58,331 nt of DNA from an uncultured Collinsella sp. (GCA_900541035.1 UQIN01000016.1:1-58331), one strand, 5' to 3'. Positions 48,107-56,794 are shown, counted from the stretch's first letter. Numbers and translations are program-made. The notes: generated from the sequence alone by a model not told the origin.

Positions 48107-48916
48107 ATGTCGTTTCTAACCTCGATGTTCAAGACCGAAAAGCCGGTCATCGGAATGCTGCACTTGCGTCCTCTGCCGGGCGATCCACTGTATTACCCGG
48201 GCGGAAGCGTGTCGCAGGTCGTGGAAGCCGCCAAGCGCGATCTCGAGGCGTTGCAGCAGGGCGGTGTCGATGGCATTTTGATTACCAATGAGCTCTCGAT
48301 GCCCTACGAGCAGCACGTTTCTCCCTCAACCCTTGCATCGATGGGCTATGTAATCGGGACTCTATCCCATGATCTGTCGACTCCTTGGGGAGCTGAGGCT
48401 ATTTACGATGGTGATGCCACAATCGAGCTGTGCGCTGCCGTCGATGCACAGTTCACGCGCTGCAATTTTTGCGGTGCCTGGGCCGGTGATCTCGGGCTGA
48501 TTAACCGAGATTTCGCGCACACCATGCGTCGCAAGGCGGCGCTGCGCTTGGACGACCTCAAGCTTTTTCACTTCATCACGAGCGAGGGGGAGGTTTATCT
48601 CAACGACCGCACGACTGCGGACATTGCCGATTCGCTTCTCTTTAATTGCCTACCGGATGCGATGGTCATCGGCGGTTCGGCTGCCGGTCGTGGCGCTTCG
48701 GGCGAGCTTGCCGATGAGGTTCGCGAGCGTGTTGGCGAAGTGCCTATGGTATGCGGCACCGGTTGTCGCGAAAATATCGTGGCTGACGTATTTGCTCACT
48801 ACGATGGCGCGTTTGTCGGCACGTGCTTAAAGCGCGACGGAAAGCTGGATGCCCCGGTTGATGTTGAGCGGGTGGTTCGTTTTATGGCTGCCGCTCGTGC
48901 GGCGCGAGGGGAGTAA
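48107..48916 (+). CDS. BtpA/SgcQ family protein
   Basis: A 269-residue TIM-barrel-like protein. V-I-G-M-L-H-L-R-P-L-P-G at the start, G-V-D-G-I-L-I-T-N-E and the terminal G-T-C-L-K-R-D-G segment are the BtpA hallmarks. BtpA itself affects photosystem I assembly in cyanobacteria, but SgcQ-type members in heterotrophs stand in sugar operons beside kinases, as here. It may act on a phosphorylated sugar intermediate; this is inference. The ATG at 48107 has AAGGAG. Confidence 0.85.
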   Translation: MSFLTSMFKTEKPVIGMLHLRPLPGDPLYYPGGSVSQVVEAAKRDLEALQQGGVDGILITNELSMPYEQHVSPSTLASMGYVIGTLSHDLSTPWGAEAIYDGDATIELCAAVDAQFTRCNFCGAWAGDLGLINRDFAHTMRRKAALRLDDLKLFHFITSEGEVYLNDRTTADIADSLLFNCLPDAMVIGGSAAGRGASGELADEVRERVGEVPMVCGTGCRENIVADVFAHYDGAFVGTCLKRDGKLDAPVDVERVVRFMAAARAARGE

Positions 48917-48922
48917 GCACCT

Positions 48923-50440
48923 ATGGCGTTCTATCTGGGTATTGATATCGGGACAAGCGCCTCTAAAGGCGTTTTAATCGATGATCGATGCGATATCGTT
49001 TGCCAAGCCTCTTGTGGACACGAGACGGACAACCCGTGTGATGGATGGTACCAGCATGATGCGGAGGCAGTTTGGTGGGGCGATTTTTGCCGCTTGTCGC
49101 GCGAGCTGGTGGCGCAATCGGGGGTTAACGCGGCGCAGATCGGATGCGTGGGGCTTTCCGCATTGGGTTGCGACTGCGTGCCGGTCGATACCGAGTGCAA
49201 CGCGCTGGCGCCCGCGATTTTGTATGGAGTCGATGCGCGGTCGAAGCCGCAGATTGACGAGCTTCTTTTCGAATATGGGTCAGATCGCGCACGCGAGCTT
49301 TTCGGGCACGATCCCTGTTCGTCAGATATTGCTCCCAAGATCTTGTGGTTTAAGGAGAATATGCCCGAGGTGCACGAACGTGCCGCGAAGTTCCTGACGG
49401 CGTCATCGTTTCTGTGCGCAAAGTTGACGGGGCGTTTTACGGTGGACCGTTATTTGGCGGAGGATTTTCTTCCCCTATATGACCGCTACACTTGGAAGGT
49501 TGATGCTCGGGAATGTGCTCGTTTCTGCCGGCCTGACCAGATGGCGGAGGTAATGTCGGCTACCGATATTGCCGGGGTGATTACGCAGCGTGCGGCTGAG
49601 GCGACGGGGCTCGCGGCGGGGACACCTGTCTTAGTGGGAACGGGTGACTCTGGTGCCGAGGCCATTTCGACGGGTGTATTCCGTCCCGGCGATATGATGG
49701 TTCAGTTGGGGAGCACGGCGTATTTCATCTACCTAGCTGATCATATGGTCGATGATGCCCGCCTGTGGCCGGGGACGTTTATCATTCCCGGAACTTACGG
49801 GATTTGCGCGGGGACCAATACGGCGGGTGCACTCACATCGTGGCTGCGCCAAGAGCTGTATCGCGACGCCGTAGAGGCCGAGGGCCACGGTGGCCCCGAT
49901 GCATATTCGGTTATGGCGCATGATGCCGCCGATGTGGCGTCGGGTGCCGATGGGCTCCTGTGCCTGCCGTACTTTGCGGGGGAGCGTACTCCGCTCAACG
50001 ATCCCGAGGCGCGTGGCGTCTTCTTTGGCCTGACCGGAAGGCATACGCGAGCCCATATGGTTCGCGCCGCCTTGGAAGGCGTCGCGTATACCGTTGCATC
50101 CCATGTCGACATTATCGAGCGAGAGCATGGACTGCCAATTGGGCGCATTATGCTTGTCGGAGGCGGAACCAAGAATCCAGTTTGGATGCAGACTATCGCC
50201 GACGTATGCGGGCGCGAGGTCTCGGTTGCCAAGGTTACGGTGGGTGCATGCTTCGGTGATGCCATCATGGCAGCTCTCGCAGGTGGCGCCTACGCATCAT
50301 GGGATGAACTCGCCCAAGTCCTTGGCGTTGCGCAAACAATCGAGCCCGATATGGCTGCCCACGAGTTATATGCGTCGCGTCGTCATATCTTTGACGAATT
50401 GTATGCACGCAACCGTGATCTCATGCACGAATTGGTGTAA
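48923..50440 (+). CDS. FGGY-family carbohydrate kinase (xylulokinase-like)
   Basis: A 505-residue kinase of two actin-like domains. The phosphate-1 loop is G-I-D-I-G-T-S-A-S-K, the second domain has G-T-G-D-S-G-A-E, and the C-terminal loop is L-V-G-G-G-T-K-N-P-V-W. Its closest type is XylB; the sugar or polyol cannot be stated. It is the last gene of the operon, 6 nt after the btpA-like stop, with a terminator following. With two PfkB kinases before it, the operon has three sugar kinases. Confidence 0.9.
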   Translation: MAFYLGIDIGTSASKGVLIDDRCDIVCQASCGHETDNPCDGWYQHDAEAVWWGDFCRLSRELVAQSGVNAAQIGCVGLSALGCDCVPVDTECNALAPAILYGVDARSKPQIDELLFEYGSDRARELFGHDPCSSDIAPKILWFKENMPEVHERAAKFLTASSFLCAKLTGRFTVDRYLAEDFLPLYDRYTWKVDARECARFCRPDQMAEVMSATDIAGVITQRAAEATGLAAGTPVLVGTGDSGAEAISTGVFRPGDMMVQLGSTAYFIYLADHMVDDARLWPGTFIIPGTYGICAGTNTAGALTSWLRQELYRDAVEAEGHGGPDAYSVMAHDAADVASGADGLLCLPYFAGERTPLNDPEARGVFFGLTGRHTRAHMVRAALEGVAYTVASHVDIIEREHGLPIGRIMLVGGGTKNPVWMQTIADVCGREVSVAKVTVGACFGDAIMAALAGGAYASWDELAQVLGVAQTIEPDMAAHELYASRRHIFDELYARNRDLMHELV

Positions 50441-50467
50441 AGCTGCCGAATTGTACTGCCTACCAAT

Positions 50468-50510
50468 AGGGACTGCGTTGTGCGATTCGCATGTCCCTTG
50501 GCATTTTTTG
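50468..50510. terminator. terminator of the catabolic operon
   Basis: AGGGAC-TGCG pairs with CGCA-TGTCCCT, and TTTTTT follows. The tatD gene ends on the opposite strand just beyond. Confidence 0.75.
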
Positions 50511-50520
50511 CCCACAGGGG

Positions 50521-51303
50521 TTAGCGAAGGTCAAAAACAGAGTGCGCATTTGTTAAAACTGCCGACTCGATGCGCTTTGCGTCACAGTTTTTGAGTGAGG
50601 CAATGCGCATCGAAGTCCTTGTGAGCGATTTGATGAGCGACTGCGCGCTTGTTTCTGTGTTTGGTTCGGCCGGCGCATCGGTCTCGAGCAGTAGGCGGTC
50701 GAGTGGAATCTGTCGTGCGTATTCGCGACCGCGCTTGGTCGCGAGCATGCGTTCGTTGACGGAAAAATAACAGCCCGCATTACGCGCGCGGACGAGTTCG
50801 TCCGAAGTACCGCTAAACCAGTGGAAGATGATAACGGGGGAGTCGGGGTTTGGGATGAGTAGTCCATGCGATTCGAGGACGTCCAGTACGGCTCCTGCCG
50901 AACGAACGGCGTGAATTGATATCACGCGCCCGGTAAGAGGATGCTGCACGAGCGCATCGCAGAGCCGGTTAAGTGCCTGTATTTGTAGCGGCTCACTTCC
51001 AGCAAAGCGCGCGGAAAAGTCGAGTCCGACTTCGCCGATGTAGCGTTCTTGGGCAGCAACTTCGCAAAGCAGATTGACTTCGACAAAACCGCAGTGGCCA
51101 TCGGCGAACCACCAGGGGTGAAGCCCAACGCCGGCGATGATGCCTGGTTGGCGACAGGCGCGCTCGTTTGCGGCCGAAAAGTCGCGCGGATTGACGCCGC
51201 AGTCAAATAGACCCAAGCCCAGCGCCGTCGCCTCATCGGCAACGGCGTCCGGGTGAGCCATTAAATCAAGATGGCAGTGTGCATCAAATAACCGGGGCTC
51301 CAT
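50521..51303 (-). CDS. TatD-family DNase
   Basis: A 260-residue metal-dependent hydrolase. Metal ligands lie in D-A-H-C-H-L-D (HxH, residues 8-10), I-G-E-V-G-L-D-F (Glu), and the His and Asp in F-H-W-F-S-G and L-L-E-T-D-A-P. TatD proteins are 3'-5' exonucleases and deoxyribonucleases in repair and quality control. The end is shorter than the usual F-x-R-L-F, finishing V-F-D-L-R. The tcdA gene ends 14 bp upstream on the same strand, so the two are probably co-transcribed. Confidence 0.88.
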   Translation of the reverse strand: MEPRLFDAHCHLDLMAHPDAVADEATALGLGLFDCGVNPRDFSAANERACRQPGIIAGVGLHPWWFADGHCGFVEVNLLCEVAAQERYIGEVGLDFSARFAGSEPLQIQALNRLCDALVQHPLTGRVISIHAVRSAGAVLDVLESHGLLIPNPDSPVIIFHWFSGTSDELVRARNAGCYFSVNERMLATKRGREYARQIPLDRLLLETDAPAEPNTETSAQSLIKSLTRTSMRIASLKNCDAKRIESAVLTNAHSVFDLR

Positions 51304-51317
51304 CTCGGTGCGCTCCG

Positions 51318-52115
51318 CTAGTCCAGACGTTGGCCATCGGAGCGTACGCGCTCAGTGCCGCGGCCGCTGATCTGGCGGATAACCTCGCCGGCAATCATCT
51401 GGCCCATGATGGGCGGCATAAAGCTGGCGGTTCCCAGCTCGGTGCGCTCGTGGATGTTGGAAGGGTCGCGGGGCTGTGTCTTAACCGATTCCTCGCAGCT
51501 AAACAGTACATGCAGGCTCTTGATTCCGCGCTTCTTGCATTCTTTGCGCATGATGCGGCTCATGGGGTCACGTACCGTATCGAAAATGTCGGCAAAGCGG
51601 AGGCACTCGGGATGGAGCTTGTTGGCCCCGCCCATGGAGCTAACCAAACGAATGTCGTGGTCCTGAGCATATTTGGCAATGGTGAGCTTGGCCGAGATGG
51701 TGTCGATGGCGTCGACGACGTAGTCGAGCTTGCCGTCCGTCTGCTCCAAAACGCTCGCGAAGAAATCATCGATGTTGTCGCTCAGCAAGTATTCAGTTCG
51801 CTTGATGACGGCAGCGGCGGGATTGATGTCGTGGATCATGGCTTCCATCACGTCAACCTTGCGCTTGCCGACGGTGCTGTGAAAGGCGATGGCCTGGCGA
51901 TTGATATTGCTGGGCGCGATGATGTCCTTGTCCAGAATGACGAAATGACCGATGCCGCCGCGGGCGAGTGCCTCGCAGCAGTTGGAGCCCACGCCTCCGC
52001 AGCCGAGCACTAGCACCGTAGCATCGGCGAGCTTATCGAGTGCCTCGCGGCCCATGATAATCTCGAGCTTGGTGTCGCGTGTCTCGATGGGAGTTGCGGC
52101 TGTGGTTTCGGTCAT
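51318..52115 (-). CDS. tcdA: tRNA threonylcarbamoyladenosine dehydratase
   Basis: A 265-residue ThiF/MoeB-type E1-like enzyme that cyclises t6A37 in tRNA to ct6A. The nucleotide loop is L-G-C-G-G-V-G-S-N, followed by D-K-D-I-I-A-P-S-N-I-N-R-Q, with D-A-I-D-T-I-S-A-K beyond. The C-terminal C-x-E-E-S-V-K segment matches TcdA. The family is close to ThiF and MoeB, but no ubiquitin-like partner is near, which favours TcdA. Confidence 0.88.
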   Translation of the reverse strand: MTETTAATPIETRDTKLEIIMGREALDKLADATVLVLGCGGVGSNCCEALARGGIGHFVILDKDIIAPSNINRQAIAFHSTVGKRKVDVMEAMIHDINPAAAVIKRTEYLLSDNIDDFFASVLEQTDGKLDYVVDAIDTISAKLTIAKYAQDHDIRLVSSMGGANKLHPECLRFADIFDTVRDPMSRIMRKECKKRGIKSLHVLFSCEESVKTQPRDPSNIHERTELGTASFMPPIMGQMIAGEVIRQISGRGTERVRSDGQRLD

Positions 52116-52222
52116 AAATATCCTCCGATGGGGAAGCAGGTCGTGTTTTAGCTATCGCCATTATAGGTAATCGCCCATAGGTTGCGATGGCGTTTGCTTT
52201 GATGTGGTTTGAAGCATTGCGA

Positions 52223-52260
52223 TTAGATAGTTAGACAAACATCTAAATATCGAGTATAGT
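52223..52260 (+). promoter_or_regulatory. promoter and operator of the sdpR-sdpI pair
   Basis: TAGACA (52232-52237), a 17-bp spacer and TATAGT (52255-52260) form a promoter. The inverted repeat TTAGAT/ATCTAA (52223-52228 and 52241-52246) brackets the -35, so the ArsR-type protein encoded downstream can repress its own transcription. Confidence 0.6.
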
Positions 52261-52294
52261 GTGCACGTCATGAGAGATGATGAGAGGAGGTCTT

Positions 52295-52573
52295 ATGCCG
52301 GGAGAGGGTTTTAAGGCGCTTGCCGATCCAACGCGACGGCGCATTTTGGAGTTGCTGCGCGAGGGCAATTGCACGGCGGGGGAGCTTGCCGAGCATTTCG
52401 ATATCAGTAAGCCGTCGCTGAGCCATCACTTGGCGACGCTCAAAAACGCCGGGTTGGTGACCGACGAGCGCCATGGCCAAAACATCGTATACAGCTTAAA
52501 CACCACCGTCATGCAGGATTTAATTGGCTGGTTTATGGGCTTTACAAACACTGAAGGTGATAAGGATGAATAA
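52295..52573 (+). CDS. ArsR-family repressor, SdpR-like
   Basis: A 92-residue winged-helix protein (K-A-L-A-D-P-T-R-R-R-I-L, then S-K-P-S-L-S-H-H-L-A-T-L-K). It lacks the Cys residues of metal sensors, as SdpR does. The ATG at 52295 follows GAGGAGG. Its last 8 bp overlap the sdpI-like gene. In Bacillus SdpR represses the sdpRI operon and is titrated by SdpI when the SDP toxin is present. Confidence 0.88.
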   Translation: MPGEGFKALADPTRRRILELLREGNCTAGELAEHFDISKPSLSHHLATLKNAGLVTDERHGQNIVYSLNTTVMQDLIGWFMGFTNTEGDKDE

Positions 52574-53270
52574 CGAAAACAAGGGCATTCACCCCACGGG
52601 GGTATCGTCGCGCGTGTGGATTGCGCTGGTCGCTCTGTGCGTCGCCAATGTCGTAGCACACCTCATGGTGATGCCGAGCTTGCCTGCGCAGATTCCCACG
52701 CACTGGGGCGCGAACGGCGCCGTCGACGGTTGGGGTCCTAGCTGGATGGCCTCCGCGCTCGGCGTGCTGCCTCTGGCGCTTCTCGCAATGTTCTGCATGG
52801 TGCCGCGCATCGACCCCAAAGGTGAGGCATATCGAACCTCGGGCAAGTTCTACCAGGGCTTCGTAATCGCCTTCACCTTGTTCATGTGCGCCATAAGCTG
52901 GCTGGGAGAGCTTACGGTCTGGGGCGTGGTGCCGGCGGTCGGTTCGGTTAACGTGCTGATTTCCGGTGCTGTCGGTTTGCTGTTCATCGGCGTAGGCAAC
53001 TACTTGCCGCGTGTGAAGCAGAACTATACGCTCGGTATCAAGACACCCTGGGCGCTTGCCGATCCCGAGAACTGGCGCCGTACGCAGCGTTTTGGCGGCG
53101 CCTGCTTTATGGTGCTGGGTATTGGCCTGATTGTGATGGGCGTGGCAGGCAGCGTGCTTTCGAGTGAAGTCGTCGCCGCGGTGATTGCGGCTCTGGCGTT
53201 TGGTTCGGTTGGAGCCGTTTACGTCTACTCGTATCTGTTGTGGCGCAAATCGCAGCGAGCCGCTCGTTAA
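52566..53270 (+). CDS. SdpI-like membrane protein (DUF1648)
   Basis: A 234-residue protein with about six helices. I-P-T-H-W-G-A-N-G-A-V-D-G-W-G near residue 40 is the DUF1648 signature, and N-Y-L-P-R-V-K-Q-N-Y-T-L-G-I-K-T-P-W-A-L near residue 150 is the SdpI signature. SdpI gives immunity to the SDP killing peptide and signals to SdpR. No sdpABC toxin genes are near, so it is an orphan immunity/sensor pair. Confidence 0.9.
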   Translation: MNNENKGIHPTGVSSRVWIALVALCVANVVAHLMVMPSLPAQIPTHWGANGAVDGWGPSWMASALGVLPLALLAMFCMVPRIDPKGEAYRTSGKFYQGFVIAFTLFMCAISWLGELTVWGVVPAVGSVNVLISGAVGLLFIGVGNYLPRVKQNYTLGIKTPWALADPENWRRTQRFGGACFMVLGIGLIVMGVAGSVLSSEVVAAVIAALAFGSVGAVYVYSYLLWRKSQRAAR

Positions 53271-53334
53271 GGTTGCGGAAAACTAGCGTACGCAGTTCAT
53301 AGTATGTTCCGGGGGACTTTTCCCAGGTAGTATT

Positions 53335-53363
53335 AGGGGGTGTGGGCAACCATGCCCCTTTTT
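53335..53363 (+). terminator. weak terminator after sdpI
   Basis: AGGGGG and CCCCT with flanking GTGGGC/CATGCC give an imperfect stem ending in TTTTT. Confidence 0.5.
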
Positions 53364-53454
53364 CGTTACGTTTCAGAGCTGGTTCCCTCATTTCGTTTCC
53401 ACTAAAGCGAATCAAGAATAGGGAAACAGCAGGTAGAAAGGATAGAACAGGCAA

Positions 53455-55134
53455 ATGGCAGAGTTTATCTACCAGATGTATCAGGCTCGCAAGGCCCATG
53501 GCGACAAGGTAATCCTTGACGACGTGACCCTGAGCTTCTACCCCGGTGCCAAGATCGGCGTCGTGGGTCCCAACGGCATGGGTAAGTCGACCCTGCTCAA
53601 GATTATGGCCGGCATCGAGGAGGTCTCCAACGGCGATGCCAGGCTCACCCCCGGCTACACTGTGGGCATCCTGCAGCAGGAGCCGCCGCTCGACGACGAC
53701 AAGACCGTCATCGAGAACGTGCGCATGGCGTTTGGCGATATGATCGCCAAGGTCGATCGCTTCAATAAGATCGGCGAGGAGATGTGCGACCCGGATTGCG
53801 ACATGGACGCCCTTATGGCCGAGATGGGCAAGCTCCAGGACGAGATCGACGCCGCCGACGGCTGGGATATCGATTCCAAGCTCGGCCAGGCCATGGACGC
53901 CCTGCAGCTGCCCGATTCCGACATGCCGGTCAACGTGCTTTCCGGCGGCGAGCGCCGTCGCGTGGCCCTGTGCAAGCTGCTGCTCGAGGCTCCCGACCTG
54001 CTGCTGCTCGACGAGCCCACGAACCACCTGGACGCCGAATCGATCCTGTGGCTCGAGCACTTCCTGCACAACTACCAGGGCGCGGTGCTTGCCGTCACGC
54101 ACGATCGCTACTTCCTGGATAACGTTGCCGAGTGGATCTGCGAGGTCGACCGCGGTCACCTTTATCCCTACAAGGGCAACTACTCCACGTATCTGGAGAC
54201 CAAGGCCGCCCGTATCGAGGCGCAGGGTAACCGCGACGCCAAGCTCGCCAAGCGCATGGAGGCCGAGCTCGAGTGGGTACGCAGCTCGCCCAAGGCTCGC
54301 CAGGCCAAGAACAAGGCCCGTCTGGCTCGTTACGAGGAGATGGAGGCCGAGGCCCGCGCAAGCCAGAAGCTCGACTGGACCGACATCCGCATCCCCGTGG
54401 GCCCGCGTCTGGGCAACAAGGTGCTCGAGGCTCATCACCTGCACAAGGAGTTCGACGGTCGCGTGCTCATCGATGACCTTTCGTTCACCCTGCCGCGCAA
54501 CGGTATCGTGGGTGTCATCGGCCCCAACGGTGTGGGCAAGACCACGCTGTTCAAGACCATCGTGGGCCTGGAGCCGCTGACTTCGGGCGAGCTCGAGGTG
54601 GGCGAGACCGTCAAGATCTCCTATGTCGATCAGAACCGTTCCGGCATCGACCCCGATAAGAACCTGTGGGAGGTCGTCTCGGATGGCCTGGACCACATGA
54701 TGGTCGGTGAGACCGAGGTTCCGAGCCGTGCTTATGTGGCGAGCTTTGGCTTTAAAGGCCAGGACCAGCAGAAGCGCGCCGGCGTACTCTCCGGTGGCGA
54801 GCGCAACCGTCTGAACTTGGCGCTTACGCTCAAGCAGGGCGGCAACCTGCTGCTCCTCGACGAGCCCACGAACGACCTCGACGTCGAGACGCTGTCCTCG
54901 CTCGAAGCGGCACTGCTCGAGTTCCCGGGCTGCTCGGTGGTCATTAGCCACGACCGTATGTTCCTGGACCGCGTCGCCACGCACATTCTGGCGTGGGAGG
55001 GCACCGACGAGAATCCGGGCAACTGGTATTGGTTTGAGGGCAACTTCGAGGCCTATCAGGCCAACCGCATCGAGCGCCTTGGCGAGGACGCAGCCCAGCC
55101 GCATCGTATCCACCGTAAGCTGACGCGCGACTAG
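53455..55134 (+). CDS. ettA: ABC-F translational throttle protein EttA
   Basis: A 559-residue ABC-F ATPase with two nucleotide-binding domains and no membrane helices. The Walker A motifs are GPNGMGKST (about residue 39) and GPNGVGKTT (about residue 357), the signatures LSGGERRRVAL and LSGGERNRLNL. The linker between the domains contains the charged P-site tRNA interaction motif (residues 240-310), and an 'arm' of the EttA type lies within domain 1. EttA binds the ribosomal E site and gates entry to the elongation cycle according to the ATP/ADP ratio. The start is preceded by GAAAGGA at a long spacing. Confidence 0.94.
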   Translation: MAEFIYQMYQARKAHGDKVILDDVTLSFYPGAKIGVVGPNGMGKSTLLKIMAGIEEVSNGDARLTPGYTVGILQQEPPLDDDKTVIENVRMAFGDMIAKVDRFNKIGEEMCDPDCDMDALMAEMGKLQDEIDAADGWDIDSKLGQAMDALQLPDSDMPVNVLSGGERRRVALCKLLLEAPDLLLLDEPTNHLDAESILWLEHFLHNYQGAVLAVTHDRYFLDNVAEWICEVDRGHLYPYKGNYSTYLETKAARIEAQGNRDAKLAKRMEAELEWVRSSPKARQAKNKARLARYEEMEAEARASQKLDWTDIRIPVGPRLGNKVLEAHHLHKEFDGRVLIDDLSFTLPRNGIVGVIGPNGVGKTTLFKTIVGLEPLTSGELEVGETVKISYVDQNRSGIDPDKNLWEVVSDGLDHMMVGETEVPSRAYVASFGFKGQDQQKRAGVLSGGERNRLNLALTLKQGGNLLLLDEPTNDLDVETLSSLEAALLEFPGCSVVISHDRMFLDRVATHILAWEGTDENPGNWYWFEGNFEAYQANRIERLGEDAAQPHRIHRKLTRD

Positions 55135-55137
55135 ATC

Positions 55138-55164
55138 GTTACGCGGTTTTCCAAACCGCGTAAC
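55138..55164. terminator. perfect 12-bp hairpin after ettA
   Basis: GTTACGCGGTTT and AAACCGCGTAAC pair around TCC, starting 4 nt after the ettA stop. The inner GGTTT/AAACC would give a T-rich 5' strand but no trailing T-run. Confidence 0.7.
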
Positions 55165-55177
55165 TGCTCGACGCTGC

Positions 55178-55277
55178 GCGGGTCGCAAGCACCCCATCTT
55201 GCCGTTCAAGCCGTCGCTCGCGTACCGAAGTACGCGTCGCTCCTCTTTCACGGCAACCTGGGGCACTTGCAGCCCGC
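55178..55277. repeat. 100-bp imperfect palindrome after ettA
   Basis: The 28-nt arms at 55178-55205 and 55250-55277 pair with about seven mismatches. A small GCGTAC-CGAA-GTACGC hairpin with a tetraloop sits inside (55220-55235). The composition suggests a repeated palindromic unit rather than a gene. Confidence 0.55.
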
Positions 55278-55308
55278 TCGCTGTTGGTTACGCAACATCA
55301 ACAAATGA

Positions 55309-55344
55309 AAACGGCTCAAATCCTGATTTGGATTTGAGCCGTTT
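55309..55344. terminator. bidirectional terminator between ettA and the following minus-strand gene
   Basis: AAACGGCTCAAATCC and GGATTTGAGCCGTTT are perfect 15-bp arms around TGATTT, with A's on one side and T's on the other. Confidence 0.9.
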
Positions 55345-55348
55345 GTCG

Positions 55349-56656
55349 TTACTGCTCGGGTTCTTCGACTTTATCGATGGTCCAGGTGGATCCGAGGCCA
55401 CCGGTGGTATTGCGGCGGATGCGCACGGCAACCTCGCGGCGCTCGCCGGCCTGCGTGTAGCGCAGGGGGAAGCTTGCGCGGTTTCGCGCGGCCTCGATGG
55501 TACCGCGCTCGCGGGCGATCCAGTAGTACTCGCCGACAATGCCGAGGGTATCGGCGCCGTAGGGGAGATAGGTCGACAGCTGGTGCAGAAGCGGGCCGGG
55601 GCAGAAGACCTCGGTTGCGAAATCGACGGGGAAGTCCTCGGGGATGGCGGGCGCTACGGGTGCGGGGGTTGGGGCCTCTGCGAGTACCGAAGCCGGTGCC
55701 GGTGCGGGAATTTGGTCGCAAGCAGAGGCGGGCACGGATTCGATGACGGGTGCGAACTCCAGCGTCGTCTTCGGCTTGATTGTGGAATCTGCGGGCTTCA
55801 CGGTGACGGGCGCGTCTGCAGCTTCAGTTTCAACCTCAACCTGCGTCGCGCTCTCATTCTCGACGCTCGACTTTGCCTCGATGGGCGTGGATGCCATGGT
55901 GGTGATGCCGGCATTGGCATTCTCGGGGTCATAGACGATCGTGAGCGAGATGGCGGGCTGCGGCGTCTCGGGCTCCGGCGCCGACTCGGTAGCGTCTTGA
56001 TTTGCGGGCTCGTCGGACTGATCGCCCTCGGCCTCGTCGCCAAAGACATCGCTGTTTTGGAATGCAGACGTCTCGGGTTGGATAGCGGCTTCTTCGGTTG
56101 TCGACTTGGGAGCCTCGTTGAGCTCCGCAGTGGCTTCCTGCTCTGACATGACTTTGGGATCGGTCGTGGCGGCGATTTCGGTTTCGGCTTCCGCTGTTAC
56201 CTCAATAGCGGCTTCGATCTCTGTCTCGGGCTCGGGTTCCGGCACGGCTTCAACCATGACTTCGGGCTCGGGACGCTTAACGTGCTTGGGGCGCACGGCC
56301 TTGAGGTCCTTCTCGCCGCGCTTTTTCTTTTTGTAGGACTGCTTGGCGCCCTTGGCAGCCTTGGGCTTGTCCTCGCCCTTGGCAAGTGCGGCATCCCAGG
56401 CCTCGTTGGCGATGACCGTGGCATACAGGCGGCCGCCCTTAAAGACGGTCAGCTTAATGCAGTCGTCGAGCTCCTCGAGCAGCTCGCGCGTGGACTCGAA
56501 GCCCAGGTCATAAGCGGTCATGTCGCCAGCGGCGAGCGCCTCCTCGACCTGCGTCATAAACGTTTGCTTGCCGCATCCAATCGCATCGCGCAGCAGGCGA
56601 TACAGATAGATGTGGTTGCCCAGCGAAAGCGTGGGCCTAACTATTGTCTTGCTCAT
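55349..56656 (-). CDS. cytoplasmic protein with LOTUS-like N-terminus and long acidic linker
   Basis: A 435-residue protein. Residues 1-90 form a compact helical domain with an L-Y-R-L-L-R-D-A-I start and the R-E-L-L-E-E-L-D-D segment, resembling OST-HTH/LOTUS RNA-binding folds; this is a tentative reading. Residues 100-125 are very basic (K-K-K-K-R-G). Residues 130-340 are low-complexity, rich in Pro, Glu, Ala and Thr. Residues 345-435 form a second small domain (F-P-V-D-F-A-T-E-V-F). There is no signal peptide. An RNA-related role is possible. The ATG at 56656 has GGAG; longer starts have none. Confidence 0.6.
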   Translation of the reverse strand: MSKTIVRPTLSLGNHIYLYRLLRDAIGCGKQTFMTQVEEALAAGDMTAYDLGFESTRELLEELDDCIKLTVFKGGRLYATVIANEAWDAALAKGEDKPKAAKGAKQSYKKKKRGEKDLKAVRPKHVKRPEPEVMVEAVPEPEPETEIEAAIEVTAEAETEIAATTDPKVMSEQEATAELNEAPKSTTEEAAIQPETSAFQNSDVFGDEAEGDQSDEPANQDATESAPEPETPQPAISLTIVYDPENANAGITTMASTPIEAKSSVENESATQVEVETEAADAPVTVKPADSTIKPKTTLEFAPVIESVPASACDQIPAPAPASVLAEAPTPAPVAPAIPEDFPVDFATEVFCPGPLLHQLSTYLPYGADTLGIVGEYYWIARERGTIEAARNRASFPLRYTQAGERREVAVRIRRNTTGGLGSTWTIDKVEEPEQ

Positions 56657-56727
56657 GGCAAATCTCCTCTTTACACACCAAAGCATCTTACCATCGCGCG
56701 GGGCTTGCCATCTCGTCGCCCAAGGCA

Positions 56728-56760
56728 AACGGGCGCGACCGTTGCCGGTTCGCGCCCGTT
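56728..56760. terminator. perfect 11-bp hairpin between two minus-strand genes
   Basis: AACGGGCGCGA pairs with TCGCGCCCGTT. It terminates the membrane protein gene at 56795 on the minus strand, with T's following in that direction (GTTTGCC). Confidence 0.75.
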
Positions 56761-56794
56761 ATGCAGGTCGGTTATCTATGAGAGACAAACGTGC

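Noticed and set aside
53107..55266. 719-residue ORF on the minus strand
   Set aside because: Antisense of ettA, a consequence of GC-rich codons.
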